NCBI GenBank assembly: GCA_015493475.1
Contig: WGDC01000014.1
Span: 1-64,000 of the forward strand
From: Deltaproteobacteria bacterium
GTDB taxonomy: Bacteria; Desulfobacterota; Dissulfuribacteria; Dissulfuribacterales; QOAL01
Direction of reading: 5' to 3'
DNA: 64,000 nucleotides
The translations under genes and the position numbers were made by a program. Shown here piece after piece: positions 45,773 through 55,390 of this stretch; position 1 is the stretch's first letter; each line of letters opens with the position of its first letter. The notes under the pieces are model-generated. The model made no database searches. It had not been told where the DNA came from and worked only from the letters and a program-made list of their open reading frames with translations.

Positions 45773-46747
45773 ATGTCAAAAGAGGTCAAGGAACTTGTAA
45801 AGACGATCAGGCCAGGCCTTTCTCTCGGGGAATACGGCAGGGTATACAGGGACACCTCGGCTTTCATGAAAATCTCCTACGGAGATGTCATTGAGCTCAA
45901 GGGCCAGCACTATCTCGTGCTCAGAGACGAATCTGAAAGGAGCTTTGGGATAGAGGACCCCAAGTACTGGGTCAAAAGATGCATACACTTAGAATCGGGG
46001 GACAGGAAGATACTGAAGCTGGTGTTCCACGAAAAATTCACGCTGAAGCTCGGTGACCTTGAAATACCCTGTTACAGGAGCCCGAGAAAAGAGGCCAGGA
46101 TACTTGACCTTGTGAGGGGGGACAAAAGGTTCATGCAGGGGCAGTCCTACCATGACGCCAAGGGAAACGTGGTGAGAATACTTGACGTAGTAAGAGGCAA
46201 GAGGCTGGACCACTGTGTATTCGAGATAGAAAAGGGCCACCGCGACTACTTCTTCCAGGATTTCCCTCGCATACTTGGAAAATTCATGGATTCATGCAGG
46301 GCCATAGGGATGCTGCATGAAAAGAGAGAAATCCATGGAGATATACGAAGGGATCATCTGTGGAGAGAATACAAGGGCGGCCGATACGTCTGGATCGATT
46401 TTGACTACGCGTACGAGTTTGAGGAAAGCCCATTTGGCCTGGACATATTTGGCCTGGGAAACCTGCTCATATACCTTGCGGGCAAACAGATTTACACGGC
46501 CGCCAATATCGAAAGGATTATTGGAGAAAGAAGGGTAAAGCTTGAGGAAAACGACTTTTCCCTTCTCTATCGGAACAGGATAGTAAATCTTCGGAAACTT
46601 TTCCCTTATATTCCGCAGGAACTTAACCTCGTTTTTCTTCATTTTTCCCAGGGCGCCGAGGTCTTCTATGAAACGGTGGAGGAATTTCTCCGGGAGCTTG
46701 AGCCCTGCTTAGACATCATTATTGAGAGAAAGGAAGGCTGGTCATGA
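45773..46747 (+). CDS. protein kinase-like protein
   Basis: A 324-residue cytoplasmic protein with a kinase-like fold. MLHEKREIHGDIRRDHLWRE resembles the catalytic H-G-D loop, and YVWIDFDYAYEFE stands in for the DFG metal-binding segment. The N-terminal lobe with a conserved Lys is less clear. It looks closest to small-lipid or aminoglycoside/Ser-Thr kinase relatives of the WaaP/Kdo class; the substrate is unknown. It overlaps the universal stress protein by four bases (ATGA), so the two are cotranslated. Confidence 0.6.
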   Translation: MSKEVKELVKTIRPGLSLGEYGRVYRDTSAFMKISYGDVIELKGQHYLVLRDESERSFGIEDPKYWVKRCIHLESGDRKILKLVFHEKFTLKLGDLEIPCYRSPRKEARILDLVRGDKRFMQGQSYHDAKGNVVRILDVVRGKRLDHCVFEIEKGHRDYFFQDFPRILGKFMDSCRAIGMLHEKREIHGDIRRDHLWREYKGGRYVWIDFDYAYEFEESPFGLDIFGLGNLLIYLAGKQIYTAANIERIIGERRVKLEENDFSLLYRNRIVNLRKLFPYIPQELNLVFLHFSQGAEVFYETVEEFLRELEPCLDIIIERKEGWS

Positions 46748-47196
46748 ATTACAAGAAGATACTAATTGCGGCGGATGCGTCGGAAAATGCAAGAAGGGCC
46801 GTAGACTATGTCGGGCGGATCGTGGGGCGCAGCCCGGGCTTCGAGATTACGGTCCTGTATGTAATCCGTCATGCAGAAAGGGACCTTTTCCCCGATGACA
46901 AGTCGTGGCAGGCAAGGAAAAGACACGAAAAAGAAGAGGCACTGCATGTCCTCCGCGAACTTAAGGAACTCCTTTCCACGAAAGGGCTCGAACGTGGTAC
47001 GTTGTCCACGGACCTGTTGGAGATAACGGATTTCAGCATTGCCCAGGCCATCATGGACTACCAGAAAAACGGCGGCTTCGGGACTATAGTAGTAGGACGG
47101 CGAGGCATGTCAAAGGCAGAGGAATTTCTCTTTGGCAGCATATCCAACAAGATAGTCCATTACGCAAAAAACTGCGCCGTATGGATTATAGAATAG
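46744..47196 (+). CDS. universal stress protein (UspA family)
   Basis: A 150-residue Usp-fold protein. It starts KKILIAADASENARRAVDYV and ends with the ATP-binding motif VVGRRGMSKAEEFLFGSISNKIVHYA (G-x2-G-x9-G-S). It probably binds ATP and responds to stress. The start overlaps the kinase-like gene's stop, which suggests the two work together, perhaps by phosphorylation. Confidence 0.9.
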   Translation: MNYKKILIAADASENARRAVDYVGRIVGRSPGFEITVLYVIRHAERDLFPDDKSWQARKRHEKEEALHVLRELKELLSTKGLERGTLSTDLLEITDFSIAQAIMDYQKNGGFGTIVVGRRGMSKAEEFLFGSISNKIVHYAKNCAVWIIE

Positions 47197-47274
47197 AATC
47201 GTTTCTCCCTCGCGGTCTTTTGTTCTTTCCTTTAAACTCCCGTTCAACAGGCCAAGGGATATGAAGGCGACAAC

Positions 47275-47841
47275 ATGAGGCCACGTCTTGTAAACTGCAT
47301 TGGTTTTGACGACTGCCCTTTTCAAAGAAACTACCGGGGACAAATCGGGATCGTTGGGACCGTCTATGCCGGCAAACGACTTGATGGAATCCTAAAAGGT
47401 AGTGTGGAAAAAGACGGAGACGACTCTGCGGAACACCTAATTGAAATCGTGGGAAGTTCGCGGTTCTATGAGCACTGCAACCTCATAATGCTTCAGGGAA
47501 TCTGTCTCGGAGGATTCAACATAGTGGATGCGGAAATGATCCACCGGGAACTGTCAAGACCCGTCTTAGTGGTGGCGAGAAAAATGCCCGATTACCAGGC
47601 CATAAGGAATGCCCTTTTAAAAAAGGTGCCCCGGGGGAAGGCAAAATGGAAGATAATCAGCGGGCTTGGTCCCATGGAGCCGTGCTGTAAATGCTTTATC
47701 CAGAGGATTGGACTTGGTTTTGAAGAAGCGGAAAAGATCATTAATTTCTTTTGCATAAATTCAAATATCCCAGAGCCCATCAGGACTGCCCACCTCATAG
47801 CCGGGGCACTAGGCAAGGGGTCGAGCAGAGGAAGGGTGTGA
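47275..47841 (+). CDS. DUF99 family protein
   Basis: A 188-residue protein with the DUF99 start GFDDCPFQR and the pattern GQIGIVGTVYAGKRLDGILKGSVEKDGDD, then GFNIVDAEMIHREL and PVLVVARKMPDY. The family is found mostly in archaea and some anaerobic bacteria and resembles endonuclease V; its function is not established. It ends before a strong terminator hairpin. Confidence 0.8.
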   Translation: MRPRLVNCIGFDDCPFQRNYRGQIGIVGTVYAGKRLDGILKGSVEKDGDDSAEHLIEIVGSSRFYEHCNLIMLQGICLGGFNIVDAEMIHRELSRPVLVVARKMPDYQAIRNALLKKVPRGKAKWKIISGLGPMEPCCKCFIQRIGLGFEEAEKIINFFCINSNIPEPIRTAHLIAGALGKGSSRGRV

Positions 47842-47884
47842 TGCCCAGGAAACGGATAAGCGAATATCACGCCATATCATCAAC

Positions 47885-47940
47885 AAACGGGGCCTCTCAT
47901 AAAATTATTTTATGCTTGGCCCCGTTTAATTAACTTTTTT
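47885..47940. terminator. bidirectional intrinsic terminator
   Basis: A perfect ten-base inverted repeat, AAACGGGGCC at 47885-47894 with GGCCCCGTTT at 47918-47927. A second AT-rich inverted repeat (CATAAAAT/ATTTTATG) lies in the loop, and a T-run follows on the right. It sits between the convergent DUF99 and 93-residue genes. Confidence 0.85.
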
Positions 47941-47968
47941 AAAGGTTTTTCTATAGCAAAAGAGCGGA

Positions 47969-48250
47969 CTATTTCAGCTTTTTCTCTTCTTTCTTTAAAT
48001 CTTTCAACTTCTTCTTGTAATATTTCAGGCACTGCTTGATGAACCTCTGCTGTCCCCTCTTGGAGGTGAGATTTTCCCTCTCTACGGGTGCATCCCAGCA
48101 TGCCAGCAGGATAAGCTTTATGGGCAGATTCATATCCATCAGGCAGCTTATCTTGCTTTCATAGTATTCCTTTTCCACCTGAAGCTGAATACGCTTGTTT
48201 TTAGTGATTGCAGTGACTGGAAGCTCTCTTTTCACCATGGCAAGATTCAT
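47969..48250 (-). CDS. hypothetical protein, 93 residues
   Basis: A small basic protein. The start ATG at 48250 has GAAAGGTGG about eight bases upstream, a good ribosome binding site. The middle part (YYESKISCLMDMNLPIKLILLAC) is followed by a long lysine/glutamate tail (KYYKKKLKDLKKEEKKLK). No family is recognised. It is followed by a strong terminator and is divergent from the HDOD gene. Confidence 0.6.
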   Translation of the reverse strand: MNLAMVKRELPVTAITKNKRIQLQVEKEYYESKISCLMDMNLPIKLILLACWDAPVERENLTSKRGQQRFIKQCLKYYKKKLKDLKKEEKKLK

Positions 48251-48417
48251 TGTTCAGTCCACCTTTCTCTCTGATCTTTCCAATTCTCCTGCAAAGTTAC
48301 TGCCAATCTCGACGAACGCGAGCAGGGAAAATCTGTAAATAATCCCGTCCATCCAGCCGATAAAACAAAATAGGTAGAACTTTTTTTCTAAAAACGGAAG
48401 AATTTTTCACATAAGAA

Positions 48418-49296
48418 ATGATAAAAAATGTTGCCATAATTGATCTCGACACCCAGAGACGGAAAAAAGAGATCATCTCCAAGATCAAAAGGATCCCCCC
48501 TCTGCCCGCTGCGGCACAGGAGGTCCTTACAATTGTGGCCCAAAACCCCCAGGACATAAGACGGCTTGAGCAGGTGATAATGCACGACCCCTCCCTTTCA
48601 TCGCAGCTTCTAAAGGTAGCCAACTGCGCCGCATACTATCCCGCAAGCCAGATCACCACCATACACAGGGCCATAGTGTTCCTCGGCTTTTCCGAAGTCA
48701 GGAGCCTTGCCCTGAGCCTGAGTATCTCCAGCGTATTCAAGGGCAAGAAATCACGCACCGGTTTTGACAGGCAAAAATTCTGGGAACATTCCATAGCGAC
48801 CGCAATGATAAGCAGGATACTGGCAGGGGAACTCGAAATTGAAGAGACGGATGTCTATTTCACCTGCGGGCTGCTTCACGACCTTGGCAGAGCGGTCATG
48901 GACACGTGTTTCCCCCAGGACTGGAAGCGTATTCTAAACCTCGCAGAGGAAAACGGATATTCCCTGATCAAGGCGGAAAGAACCATGGGCTTCCCCCATA
49001 ATGTCATTGGCGCCTGGCTCGTGAAAAACTGGGACCTGCCTTCAATCTACCACCGTGTCATCGCAAGCCACCACCTGCCCCCTGGCCATCCACACTTCAA
49101 TACGGACGGCGCAATCATTGAGCTTGCCGACTACCTGAGCCACGAACTCGGCCTGGGCCTTTACATGTCTCCCCATTGCAACAAAACTGCGCTGGCCAAT
49201 TACCTGGGACTTGGGCAGGAAAGGATAGAGCTCCTGCAAGAACACATCAACAAACTTGCGGAGATTGCCGAGGCCATTTCAAAGGGAATGCTTTGA
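48418..49296 (+). CDS. HDOD domain protein
   Basis: A 292-residue signalling protein with an HDOD domain: IKRIPPLPAAAQEVLTIV, LSSQLLKVANCAAYYP, IHRAIVFLGFSEVRSLALSL and CGLLHDLGRAVMD. It is distinct in sequence from the one at 31.4 kb. It ends 15 bases before the convergent response-regulator gene, which may be its partner. Confidence 0.85.
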   Translation: MIKNVAIIDLDTQRRKKEIISKIKRIPPLPAAAQEVLTIVAQNPQDIRRLEQVIMHDPSLSSQLLKVANCAAYYPASQITTIHRAIVFLGFSEVRSLALSLSISSVFKGKKSRTGFDRQKFWEHSIATAMISRILAGELEIEETDVYFTCGLLHDLGRAVMDTCFPQDWKRILNLAEENGYSLIKAERTMGFPHNVIGAWLVKNWDLPSIYHRVIASHHLPPGHPHFNTDGAIIELADYLSHELGLGLYMSPHCNKTALANYLGLGQERIELLQEHINKLAEIAEAISKGML

Positions 49297-49311
49297 AAAC
49301 CGACCCCTGAC

Positions 49312-50292
49312 CTAACCTTCCGCAGCCCTCTGGAGGTCTATTATGCCCTCCGTACCTGGATAGTCCTTTCTAGCGTACCTTGTAATATCCGTGAGCTTGT
49401 GAACGAGTTCTCCAAGGTACTCAACCTGCGTTTCAAGCCTTAAAAGGGGTTTCCTGTCTAAAGATGAAGAGGAGGAACGAAGAAGCTCGCAATTAAGGAG
49501 AATTGCCTGGAGGGGCTGACTGAACTCGTGGGCCACGGCCCCTGCCATCTCCACAATACCTTCGAGGCGCTGCTGTTCAAGAAGCGCCTTTTGCGCCTCC
49601 TTCAGCTCTGTTATATCGAGAATCAACACAGCAATCTCGTTGCCTTCGGGCCTTTTTGTAGAAGAAATCAGGAACCACCTTTCAGTTTCTTCGTCAAAAT
49701 ACTCAAAATTGCCTTTTTTACTGCTGCTTATCATTTCCTCAATAAGTTCCCTGCCAAAGGGCAGCCTCGGCGCCCCAAGCTGTTCTGTCAGGTTAAAAAG
49801 CTCCCATGCAGACTTGTTGGCCCACTGGATGCAGCCTTCAAGGTCTATGATGACCAGGCCTGCACCTATACGCGAAATGACCTTTCCCCAGAGCTCCCTT
49901 TCCAGGCTGACCCTTCTCTCTATGCTGGCGATTTCCACCGCTCGCTGGATAATGTCCTTAAGCTGCTTTGCGTCAACAGGCTTCTCGAGGTAAGAGAACG
50001 CACCCTTCTTCATGGATATGACCGCGTCGTCAACCTTTCCATAGGCCGTCATTATGATAACGGGGATGAAAGGCGCAATCTCTTTTATCTTGGACAGGAG
50101 CTCTACACCCTTTAGACCGTCCATCCTCTGATCGGTAAGTACGAGATCGAAATCGCCATCCTTGAACAGGTTGAGGGCATCCATGGGATTGTCACAGGAT
50201 GTGACGTTGAGCCCCATAAGCTCCAGACGCATCTTCAAGACCGTCAAGATGTTTTCGTCATCGTCAACAAGAAGAATTTTTTTGGTGGGCAT
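49312..50292 (-). CDS. response regulator-PAS-HisKA protein lacking the ATPase domain
   Basis: From the ATG at 50292 the protein has 326 residues. The receiver domain (ILLVDDDEN, phosphoacceptor Asp in LVLTDQRMDG, MTAYG, and LEKPV) covers about 1-120. A PAS domain (LVIIDLEGCIQWANKSAWELF) follows, and then a HisKA dimerisation helix with the phosphoacceptor His in VAHEFSQPLQAILLN. It ends about 45 residues later, at GIIDLQRAAEG, with no N, G1 or G2 boxes. It cannot make its own ATP-dependent phosphorylation; it may relay phosphate or dimerise with a full kinase. Confidence 0.85.
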   Translation of the reverse strand: MPTKKILLVDDDENILTVLKMRLELMGLNVTSCDNPMDALNLFKDGDFDLVLTDQRMDGLKGVELLSKIKEIAPFIPVIIMTAYGKVDDAVISMKKGAFSYLEKPVDAKQLKDIIQRAVEIASIERRVSLERELWGKVISRIGAGLVIIDLEGCIQWANKSAWELFNLTEQLGAPRLPFGRELIEEMISSSKKGNFEYFDEETERWFLISSTKRPEGNEIAVLILDITELKEAQKALLEQQRLEGIVEMAGAVAHEFSQPLQAILLNCELLRSSSSSLDRKPLLRLETQVEYLGELVHKLTDITRYARKDYPGTEGIIDLQRAAEG

Positions 50293-50366
50293 AATTTTTA
50301 TCCTTAACGATATTGACAAATCTCCAACCTGTTTTATAAGCAAATTATATACCTTAATAGAGAAAC

Positions 50367-51250
50367 ATGAAACGGGCAAATTTAGATAACATAAGAAAAA
50401 CAGTGGAAAAACTTGCCGTTCACATCGGTCCAAGGCCAATAAAACGGCGGGACAGACTGGCAAAGGCAAGGACCTTCATAGCCGAGTCCTTCCGGGGCTT
50501 CGGCATGTCCGTCGCCCTTCAACCCGTGATCTACATGGGGATTTAGTACCATAATATCATCGCCGGATGGAAGCGAAGCGCCACCCTTTCCATGCATGAA
50601 AAGGCCATCCTTGTAGTAGGAGCCCACTACGATACTGTCTCTTCTACGCCTGGATCCGACGACAACGCAAGCGGCGTCGCGGCCCTCATAGAAACCGCAA
50701 ACCTCCTTTCTCCTGTGGAACTTGACAACGTCATCTTCGCCGCCTTTTGTATGGAAGAACCACCGGTTTTCAGTACAAGGAACATGGGAAGCCACCGTTA
50801 TGCGAAACACCTAAAAAAATGGGCCAGAAGCTCATGGGAATGATTTGCCTTGAGATTGGTCGGCTACTTTTCAAACAGGCCGGATAGCCAGCAATACCCC
50901 TTTCCCTTCATGGACAGGTTGTATCGAGACACGGGAGACTTTATAGCAATTGTTGGAAACCTGAAATCCTGAGACCTGACATTGAGATTGAAGAAACTTT
51001 TCAGGGAATACAGCCCTATTCCGGTAGAGACCTTGAATGCCCCTGCTATCATGGTCGGCATTGATTTTTCAGACCACTGGGCCTTTCAAAAACTCGGTTA
51101 CAAGGCCATAATGGTGACAGACACCGCCTTTTACGGAACCCGAATTACCACAGGGCAACCGACACCCCTTCCACGCTCAACTACAAAAAGGCCGCCCAGA
51201 TCGTGGACGGCCTTGCAGGTTCCATTTCCAATATTTGCTCCATTGGTTAA
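50367..51250 (+). pseudogene. broken M28-family aminopeptidase
   Basis: Pieces in several frames together read as an M28 zinc peptidase. VVGAHYDTVSSTPGSDDNASGVAAL carries the first metal ligands (His-x-Asp, Asp). It continues through VIFAAFCMEEPP, GYFSNRPDSQQYPFPF, VGIDFSDHWAFQKLGYKAIMVTDTAF and, in a third frame, NYKKAAQIVDGLAGSIS before TAA at 51248-51250. There is an in-frame TAG near 50546, at least two frameshifts (near 50815-50870 and 51135), and a TGA near 50971. It is not functional as written. Confidence 0.85.
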
Positions 51251-51735
51251 TCCCTATGCCACTCAATACGCACGCTATTTTCGCCGTCTCCGTATTCAAT
51301 GCCGTAGCTGCCCTGGTAGGAACGCCGTACCGCCTCGCCTATACGTTTCGCAAGGTGAATACCAGTAGTAAGCACCTCTACAGCACCGTCCTCATTTCTT
51401 GTCTCCATTATCCTTTCCAGTGGATGCTCGGCCTTTTCCGCCTTTTCCTCATTCCTTATAAGGTTCAATATCTCCTTGCCATGTCCCTTTAGAAACCTAC
51501 CGCTGAGCCTGATCACGCCGGCAGCCATCTTCTCCCTTATTCTCCTGCAGGCAGGGCACAGAGCCCTATTGGCCTTATCAGGCCTTTCTTCCATCCACGC
51601 CCAGCGGCCGCCTGAATAGACACAGCCGCAACCTGTACACACTGTCGGCTCAGGAAACTTTTCGGTTGAGCGGTAGGGATCGTGCCTTTTTTCCTTAACC
51701 AGCCTGTCAAGCCTGCCAAACTTGCCTTTGTCCAT
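51247..51735 (-). CDS. BCAM0308 family zinc-finger protein
   Basis: A 162-residue protein with the family start RHDPYRSTEKFPEPTVC, two C-x2-C pairs (TVCTGCGCV and LCPACRRI), and the later block EKAEHPLERIM with THLAKRIGEAVRRSYQG. The function is unknown; the two zinc pairs and basic character suggest RNA or ribosome binding (inference). The ATG at 51735 has AGGAGG five bases upstream. Its stop overlaps the end of the M28 pseudogene. Confidence 0.75.
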   Translation of the reverse strand: MDKGKFGRLDRLVKEKRHDPYRSTEKFPEPTVCTGCGCVYSGGRWAWMEERPDKANRALCPACRRIREKMAAGVIRLSGRFLKGHGKEILNLIRNEEKAEKAEHPLERIMETRNEDGAVEVLTTGIHLAKRIGEAVRRSYQGSYGIEYGDGENSVRIEWHRD

Positions 51736-51836
51736 AAGCACCTCCTCGGCTCTTTAATAGGGAACACAACCGAACCACCTTTCTATTATTAAAGGTAGGT
51801 ACCAGCCAACCCATGGACAAGGGCACAGGTCACCGA

Positions 51837-52394
51837 CTATTTCTTTTGGTAAGTCCCCAAAAGGACCGCTTCTGATAAAACATGGCCATCCATGGCAGCC
51901 TCGAGCTCTGGCCTTGTGGGACGCTTCAGGCTATCAAGCATCGTGTCAAGGGCGTAGAGCCTGAAAAAATACCTGTGACATCCGATAGGGGGACATGGCC
52001 CTCCGTATCCGGTCCTGTGCCAGTCGTTCAGCCCGGATTTCACTCCAGGGGGAAGCATGGCATCTGTTACGCCCTCACGGAGTTCGTCTATTTCGGAGGG
52101 AATATCAAAAAGTATCCAGTGTACCCAGATCATCTTTGGGTTTGCCGGATCAGGTGCATCCGGGTCCTCCACAATCAGGGCGAAGCTCTTGGTGCCTTGA
52201 GGAACACCATCCCACTCAAGCGGCGGGGATACATCCTTACCATCGCAGGTGTAGATAGCCGGAATTTCGCCGCCATTTTCAAAGGCTGCGGACCTGAGTT
52301 GAAAAGACATTGCAACCTCCCCTGATACAAGATTAAAGGCCATGAACAAAAATGATAGCAAGAGAAAATAGACAATATGGCTAAATTTTTTCAT
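51837..52394 (-). CDS. YbhB/YbcL (PEBP-like) family protein, exported
   Basis: From the ATG at 52394 (TTAAAGG just upstream) the protein has 185 residues with a signal peptide (VYFLLLSFLFMAFNLVSG). The PEBP fold follows: IPAIYTCDGKDVSPPLEW, DPDAPDP, WVHWILFDIP, GPCPPIGCHRYFFRLYALD. The PxxG-x-HRYxF motif forms the ligand pocket. Roles of bacterial members are unclear. It is transcribed alone. Confidence 0.85.
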   Translation of the reverse strand: MKKFSHIVYFLLLSFLFMAFNLVSGEVAMSFQLRSAAFENGGEIPAIYTCDGKDVSPPLEWDGVPQGTKSFALIVEDPDAPDPANPKMIWVHWILFDIPSEIDELREGVTDAMLPPGVKSGLNDWHRTGYGGPCPPIGCHRYFFRLYALDTMLDSLKRPTRPELEAAMDGHVLSEAVLLGTYQKK

Positions 52395-52644
52395 ACCTTT
52401 AATCTTATCAAAAAACTCAGGTCTTTTGAACTGCCAATTGGGACTTGACCATTTCACGAAAGCGCTTAGCTTCTTTCAAGGAAAGCCATTGATAAGTCGT
52501 TTGCCTCTGTGATGAATGCGTTCTTATTGCAGGAAAATGTACAGGCGCATCAAGTTTGTATACCATTTTTGTGGATGCTCAATCAATGTCAATGAAAATG
52601 GAAGCCGTTTTTCAACCGCCGGCAAAGGAAAAAAGGAGGCAGCC

Positions 52645-53034
52645 ATGACGAAGAGCAGAAGACCACTGACAAAGAAAGAAATAGGTGAATTCAGAAAACT
52701 ACTCCTTGAAAAGAGGGAAGAAATATGGAAGGAGATCAGAACCGAGTTGAAGTCCAGGGTAAGCGAGGAATATCATGGACTCATAAACGACGTTAACGAT
52801 GAACAGGACCTGGCCCAGATAGACCTCCAGGAAGAGGTTGTCCTCGGAGTCTTGGAGACCAGGAAAAAAGAGCTCGAGGCCATCAGCCAGGCCCTGTGGA
52901 GAATTGAACACGGCGAGTACGGACGATGCATTGAGTGCGAAGACTGGATATGCACAGAAAGGCTTAAGGTGAGACCCTGGGCCGTCTACTGTATCCCGTG
53001 CAAGGAGAGGCTTGAGAAGCTTGGAAAGGTGTAG
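52645..53034 (+). CDS. TraR/DksA family zinc-finger protein
   Basis: A 129-residue protein; the ATG at 52645 has AAGGAGG five bases upstream, and the longer frame is not supported. The DksA coiled-coil helix pair (EIGEFRKLLLEKREEIWKEI) precedes GEYGRCIECEDWICTERLKVRPWAVYCIPCKERLE, with the four zinc Cys intact. It may modulate RNA polymerase, as DksA does with ppGpp; the tip has DEQDLAQID, close to the acidic DxxDxA tip of DksA. Confidence 0.88.
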   Translation: MTKSRRPLTKKEIGEFRKLLLEKREEIWKEIRTELKSRVSEEYHGLINDVNDEQDLAQIDLQEEVVLGVLETRKKELEAISQALWRIEHGEYGRCIECEDWICTERLKVRPWAVYCIPCKERLEKLGKV

Positions 53035-53049
53035 GCCCGTATTCCAATA

Positions 53050-54003
53050 TCACCTGCGAAGAGCCGATAAAAGAGCACCCTCCGCTGCATGAGGGTCAAT
53101 CTGCCTAAGACAGACAGGCTCCGGACATTTCCTATAGCTTTCTCCACAGGGGCTGCATGGGGCCTTGCTTCTAAAAACTGTTACATTCCTGCAGACAGGC
53201 GCCCAGAGCTCCGGGTTGGTGGGTCCGAAGTTGATATATGTTCTCGCCCCGCACCATGCTGACAGATGAGAAACGCCAGAATCATTTCCCCAGAAAACCC
53301 TGGTCCGCCCGAGAAGGTTGGATAGGCCTCCGAGATCGAATCCCATTGCAATTTGAACCCTTCCATCAAAGCCGCGAGCGAACCTTTCCACATCCTCTAT
53401 CATACCTCCTTCGGCAGGTCCCAGGATGAAACAGCAGGTCATCCCGGGGGCATTATCGAGGAGCCTTGCCGCCACGTCCATGAACATTGACAGTGGCAGG
53501 TTCTTCATAGCACTGCCACTGCCCGGATGAATAGACAGGTCAAATCCCTCCCGCTCATCCATAGCCATTGAATATGAAAGGGGCATCAGGAAATCACCAA
53601 AATCTGCCCCCTTTTCGTTTAACTCGTTGCAGACCTGCTGAAACTGAAAGGCCGAGCAGTTTGTGCCGCCTGGCCCTTCATCCACCGTGAATATAACCCT
53701 TGCCTTCAGCCTGGAATCCGGCATCATTAAGATGGTTGGGACAAGACCCCTCCTTCTCGTAAACCACCAGATATCATCAAAATAATCGAGATGCGGAGGA
53801 ATCGTTCCGGTAAAAAGCTGTGAAAATGCCGCTGAATTTGCGGGGAACACAGAGGTAACCTCGCCGATAGCCTTGAAAAAAAGGCATCTCTCCGGATCAC
53901 CCGCCAATGTGAAATCCCCGAGGTGTTTCTTTATTAAACGAAGAGCGGGCAGAGACAACAACAGGTCCCCAAGGGCACCCTGGTTCACGACCAAAGTTCG
54001 CAT
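53050..54003 (-). CDS. GT9 family glycosyltransferase (heptosyltransferase-like)
   Basis: A 317-residue protein of the ADP-heptose:LPS heptosyltransferase family. The N-terminus reads LVVNQGALGDLLLSLPALRLIK, and the C-terminal nucleotide-sugar motif is FWGNDSGVSHLSAWCGARTY with FGPTNPELWAP. HPGSGSAMKNLPLSMF is the family phosphate-binding loop. It probably adds a core LPS sugar. Start: the ATG at 54003 has GGAGG four bases upstream. It is convergent with the DksA-type gene. Confidence 0.85.
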   Translation of the reverse strand: MRTLVVNQGALGDLLLSLPALRLIKKHLGDFTLAGDPERCLFFKAIGEVTSVFPANSAAFSQLFTGTIPPHLDYFDDIWWFTRRRGLVPTILMMPDSRLKARVIFTVDEGPGGTNCSAFQFQQVCNELNEKGADFGDFLMPLSYSMAMDEREGFDLSIHPGSGSAMKNLPLSMFMDVAARLLDNAPGMTCCFILGPAEGGMIEDVERFARGFDGRVQIAMGFDLGGLSNLLGRTRVFWGNDSGVSHLSAWCGARTYINFGPTNPELWAPVCRNVTVFRSKAPCSPCGESYRKCPEPVCLRQIDPHAAEGALLSALRR

Positions 54004-54169
54004 AGAACCTCCAATGTCCAAAATGATTACGCCCTAGGCGAGGCCGTGGCAGAAAAACGCTACAAATAACCGGATAAATAAGTTACAGTGTTGGCCTTGT
54101 AGGGAATAATAATACCAAGTCGGAGTGACGACTACAGGAACCGTCCATTTTTCAAGGAGGAAATACTAA

Positions 54170-55390
54170 ATGGCAGGGGAAAAGATCACTATAAATACAG
54201 ACAACACCATAAGCGTACCTGAAAATCCCATCATTCCCTTCATAGAGGGAGACGGGATAGGCCCGGATATATGGCAGGCTACCCGCATGGTGCTTGATTC
54301 AGCGGTCGAGAAGGCTTACGGCGGCAGGCGCTCCATTTCATGGAAGGAAATATTCGCCGGGGAAAAGGCCATGGAAAAGACCGGCGAGTACCTTCCCAAG
54401 GAAACCCTTGAGGCCCTCTCGGAATACGTGGTCGCCATAAAGGGCCCCCTTACAACCCCTGTTGGTGAAGGAATAAGGAGTCTTAACGTCACTTTAAGGC
54501 AGGTGCTTAACCTTTATGCATGCGTGAGGCCTGTACGTTATTTCAGTGGTGTTCCAAGCCCCGTAAAGAGGCCGGAGCTTGTAGACATGATCATATTCAG
54601 GGAAAATACGGAAGATGTCTATGCCGGCATCGAGTGGGCCGCAGGAAGCCCGGAGGCCATGAAGGTAATAGATTTTCTCGGAAAGGAACTCGGCGCTGAT
54701 ATCCGCCCGGACTCCGGTATCGGCATAAAGCCTATTAGCAGGACGGGTACCTTCAGGCTTATGAAAAAGGCGGTCAGGTACGCCATCGACAACAACAGGG
54801 ATTCTGTCACCATAGTTCACAAGGGTAACATCATGAAATACACAGAGGGGGCATTCAGAAACTGGGGCTACGAGCTTGCAGAAACTGAATTCCCCCAAGA
54901 AACCATAACGGAAGCCGCCGTATGGGAAAAGCACGGTGGCAAGGTTCCGGAAGGAAAGATAGTAATAAAGGATCGCATTGCTGATGCCATGTTCCAGCAG
55001 ATACTTTTAAGACCTTCTGAGTATGGGGTACTTGCCCTGCCAAACCTTAACGGGGATTACATGTCGGACGCCCTGGCAGCCCAGGTGGGAGGGCTCGGCA
55101 TGGCTCCAGGTGCAAACATTGGAGACGGGGTGGCACTCTTTGAGGCAACCCACGGCACGGCGCCAAAATATGCGGGCCTCGACAAGGTGAATCCCGGTTC
55201 CTTGATCCTTTCAGGGGCCATGATGCTTGAATACCTAGGCTGGTTAGAGGCGAGAGACAGGATATACAGTGGCATCGAAAAGGCCATCGCAAAAAAAAGG
55301 GTCACCTACGACCTTGCGCGTCAGATACCAGATGCCACAGAGGTAAAATGCTCCGAGTTTGCAAAAAGTATCATTGAATCCATGGATTAG
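54170..55390 (+). CDS. icd: isocitrate dehydrogenase (NADP)
   Basis: Oxidises isocitrate to 2-oxoglutarate. The 406-residue protein matches the bacterial type: [29 protein letters not shown] (the substrate-binding serine), REN and [12 protein letters not shown]. The cofactor segment [17 protein letters not shown] has the Lys-Tyr pair that marks NADP rather than NAD use. Strong AAGGAGG, nine bases before the ATG. In a sulfur or formate metaboliser it may serve biosynthesis or a TCA cycle in either direction. Confidence 0.96.
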   Translation: MAGEKITINTDNTISVPENPIIPFIEGDGIGPDIWQATRMVLDSAVEKAYGGRRSISWKEIFAGEKAMEKTGEYLPKETLEALSEYVVAIKGPLTTPVGEGIRSLNVTLRQVLNLYACVRPVRYFSGVPSPVKRPELVDMIIFRENTEDVYAGIEWAAGSPEAMKVIDFLGKELGADIRPDSGIGIKPISRTGTFRLMKKAVRYAIDNNRDSVTIVHKGNIMKYTEGAFRNWGYELAETEFPQETITEAAVWEKHGGKVPEGKIVIKDRIADAMFQQILLRPSEYGVLALPNLNGDYMSDALAAQVGGLGMAPGANIGDGVALFEATHGTAPKYAGLDKVNPGSLILSGAMMLEYLGWLEARDRIYSGIEKAIAKKRVTYDLARQIPDATEVKCSEFAKSIIESMD

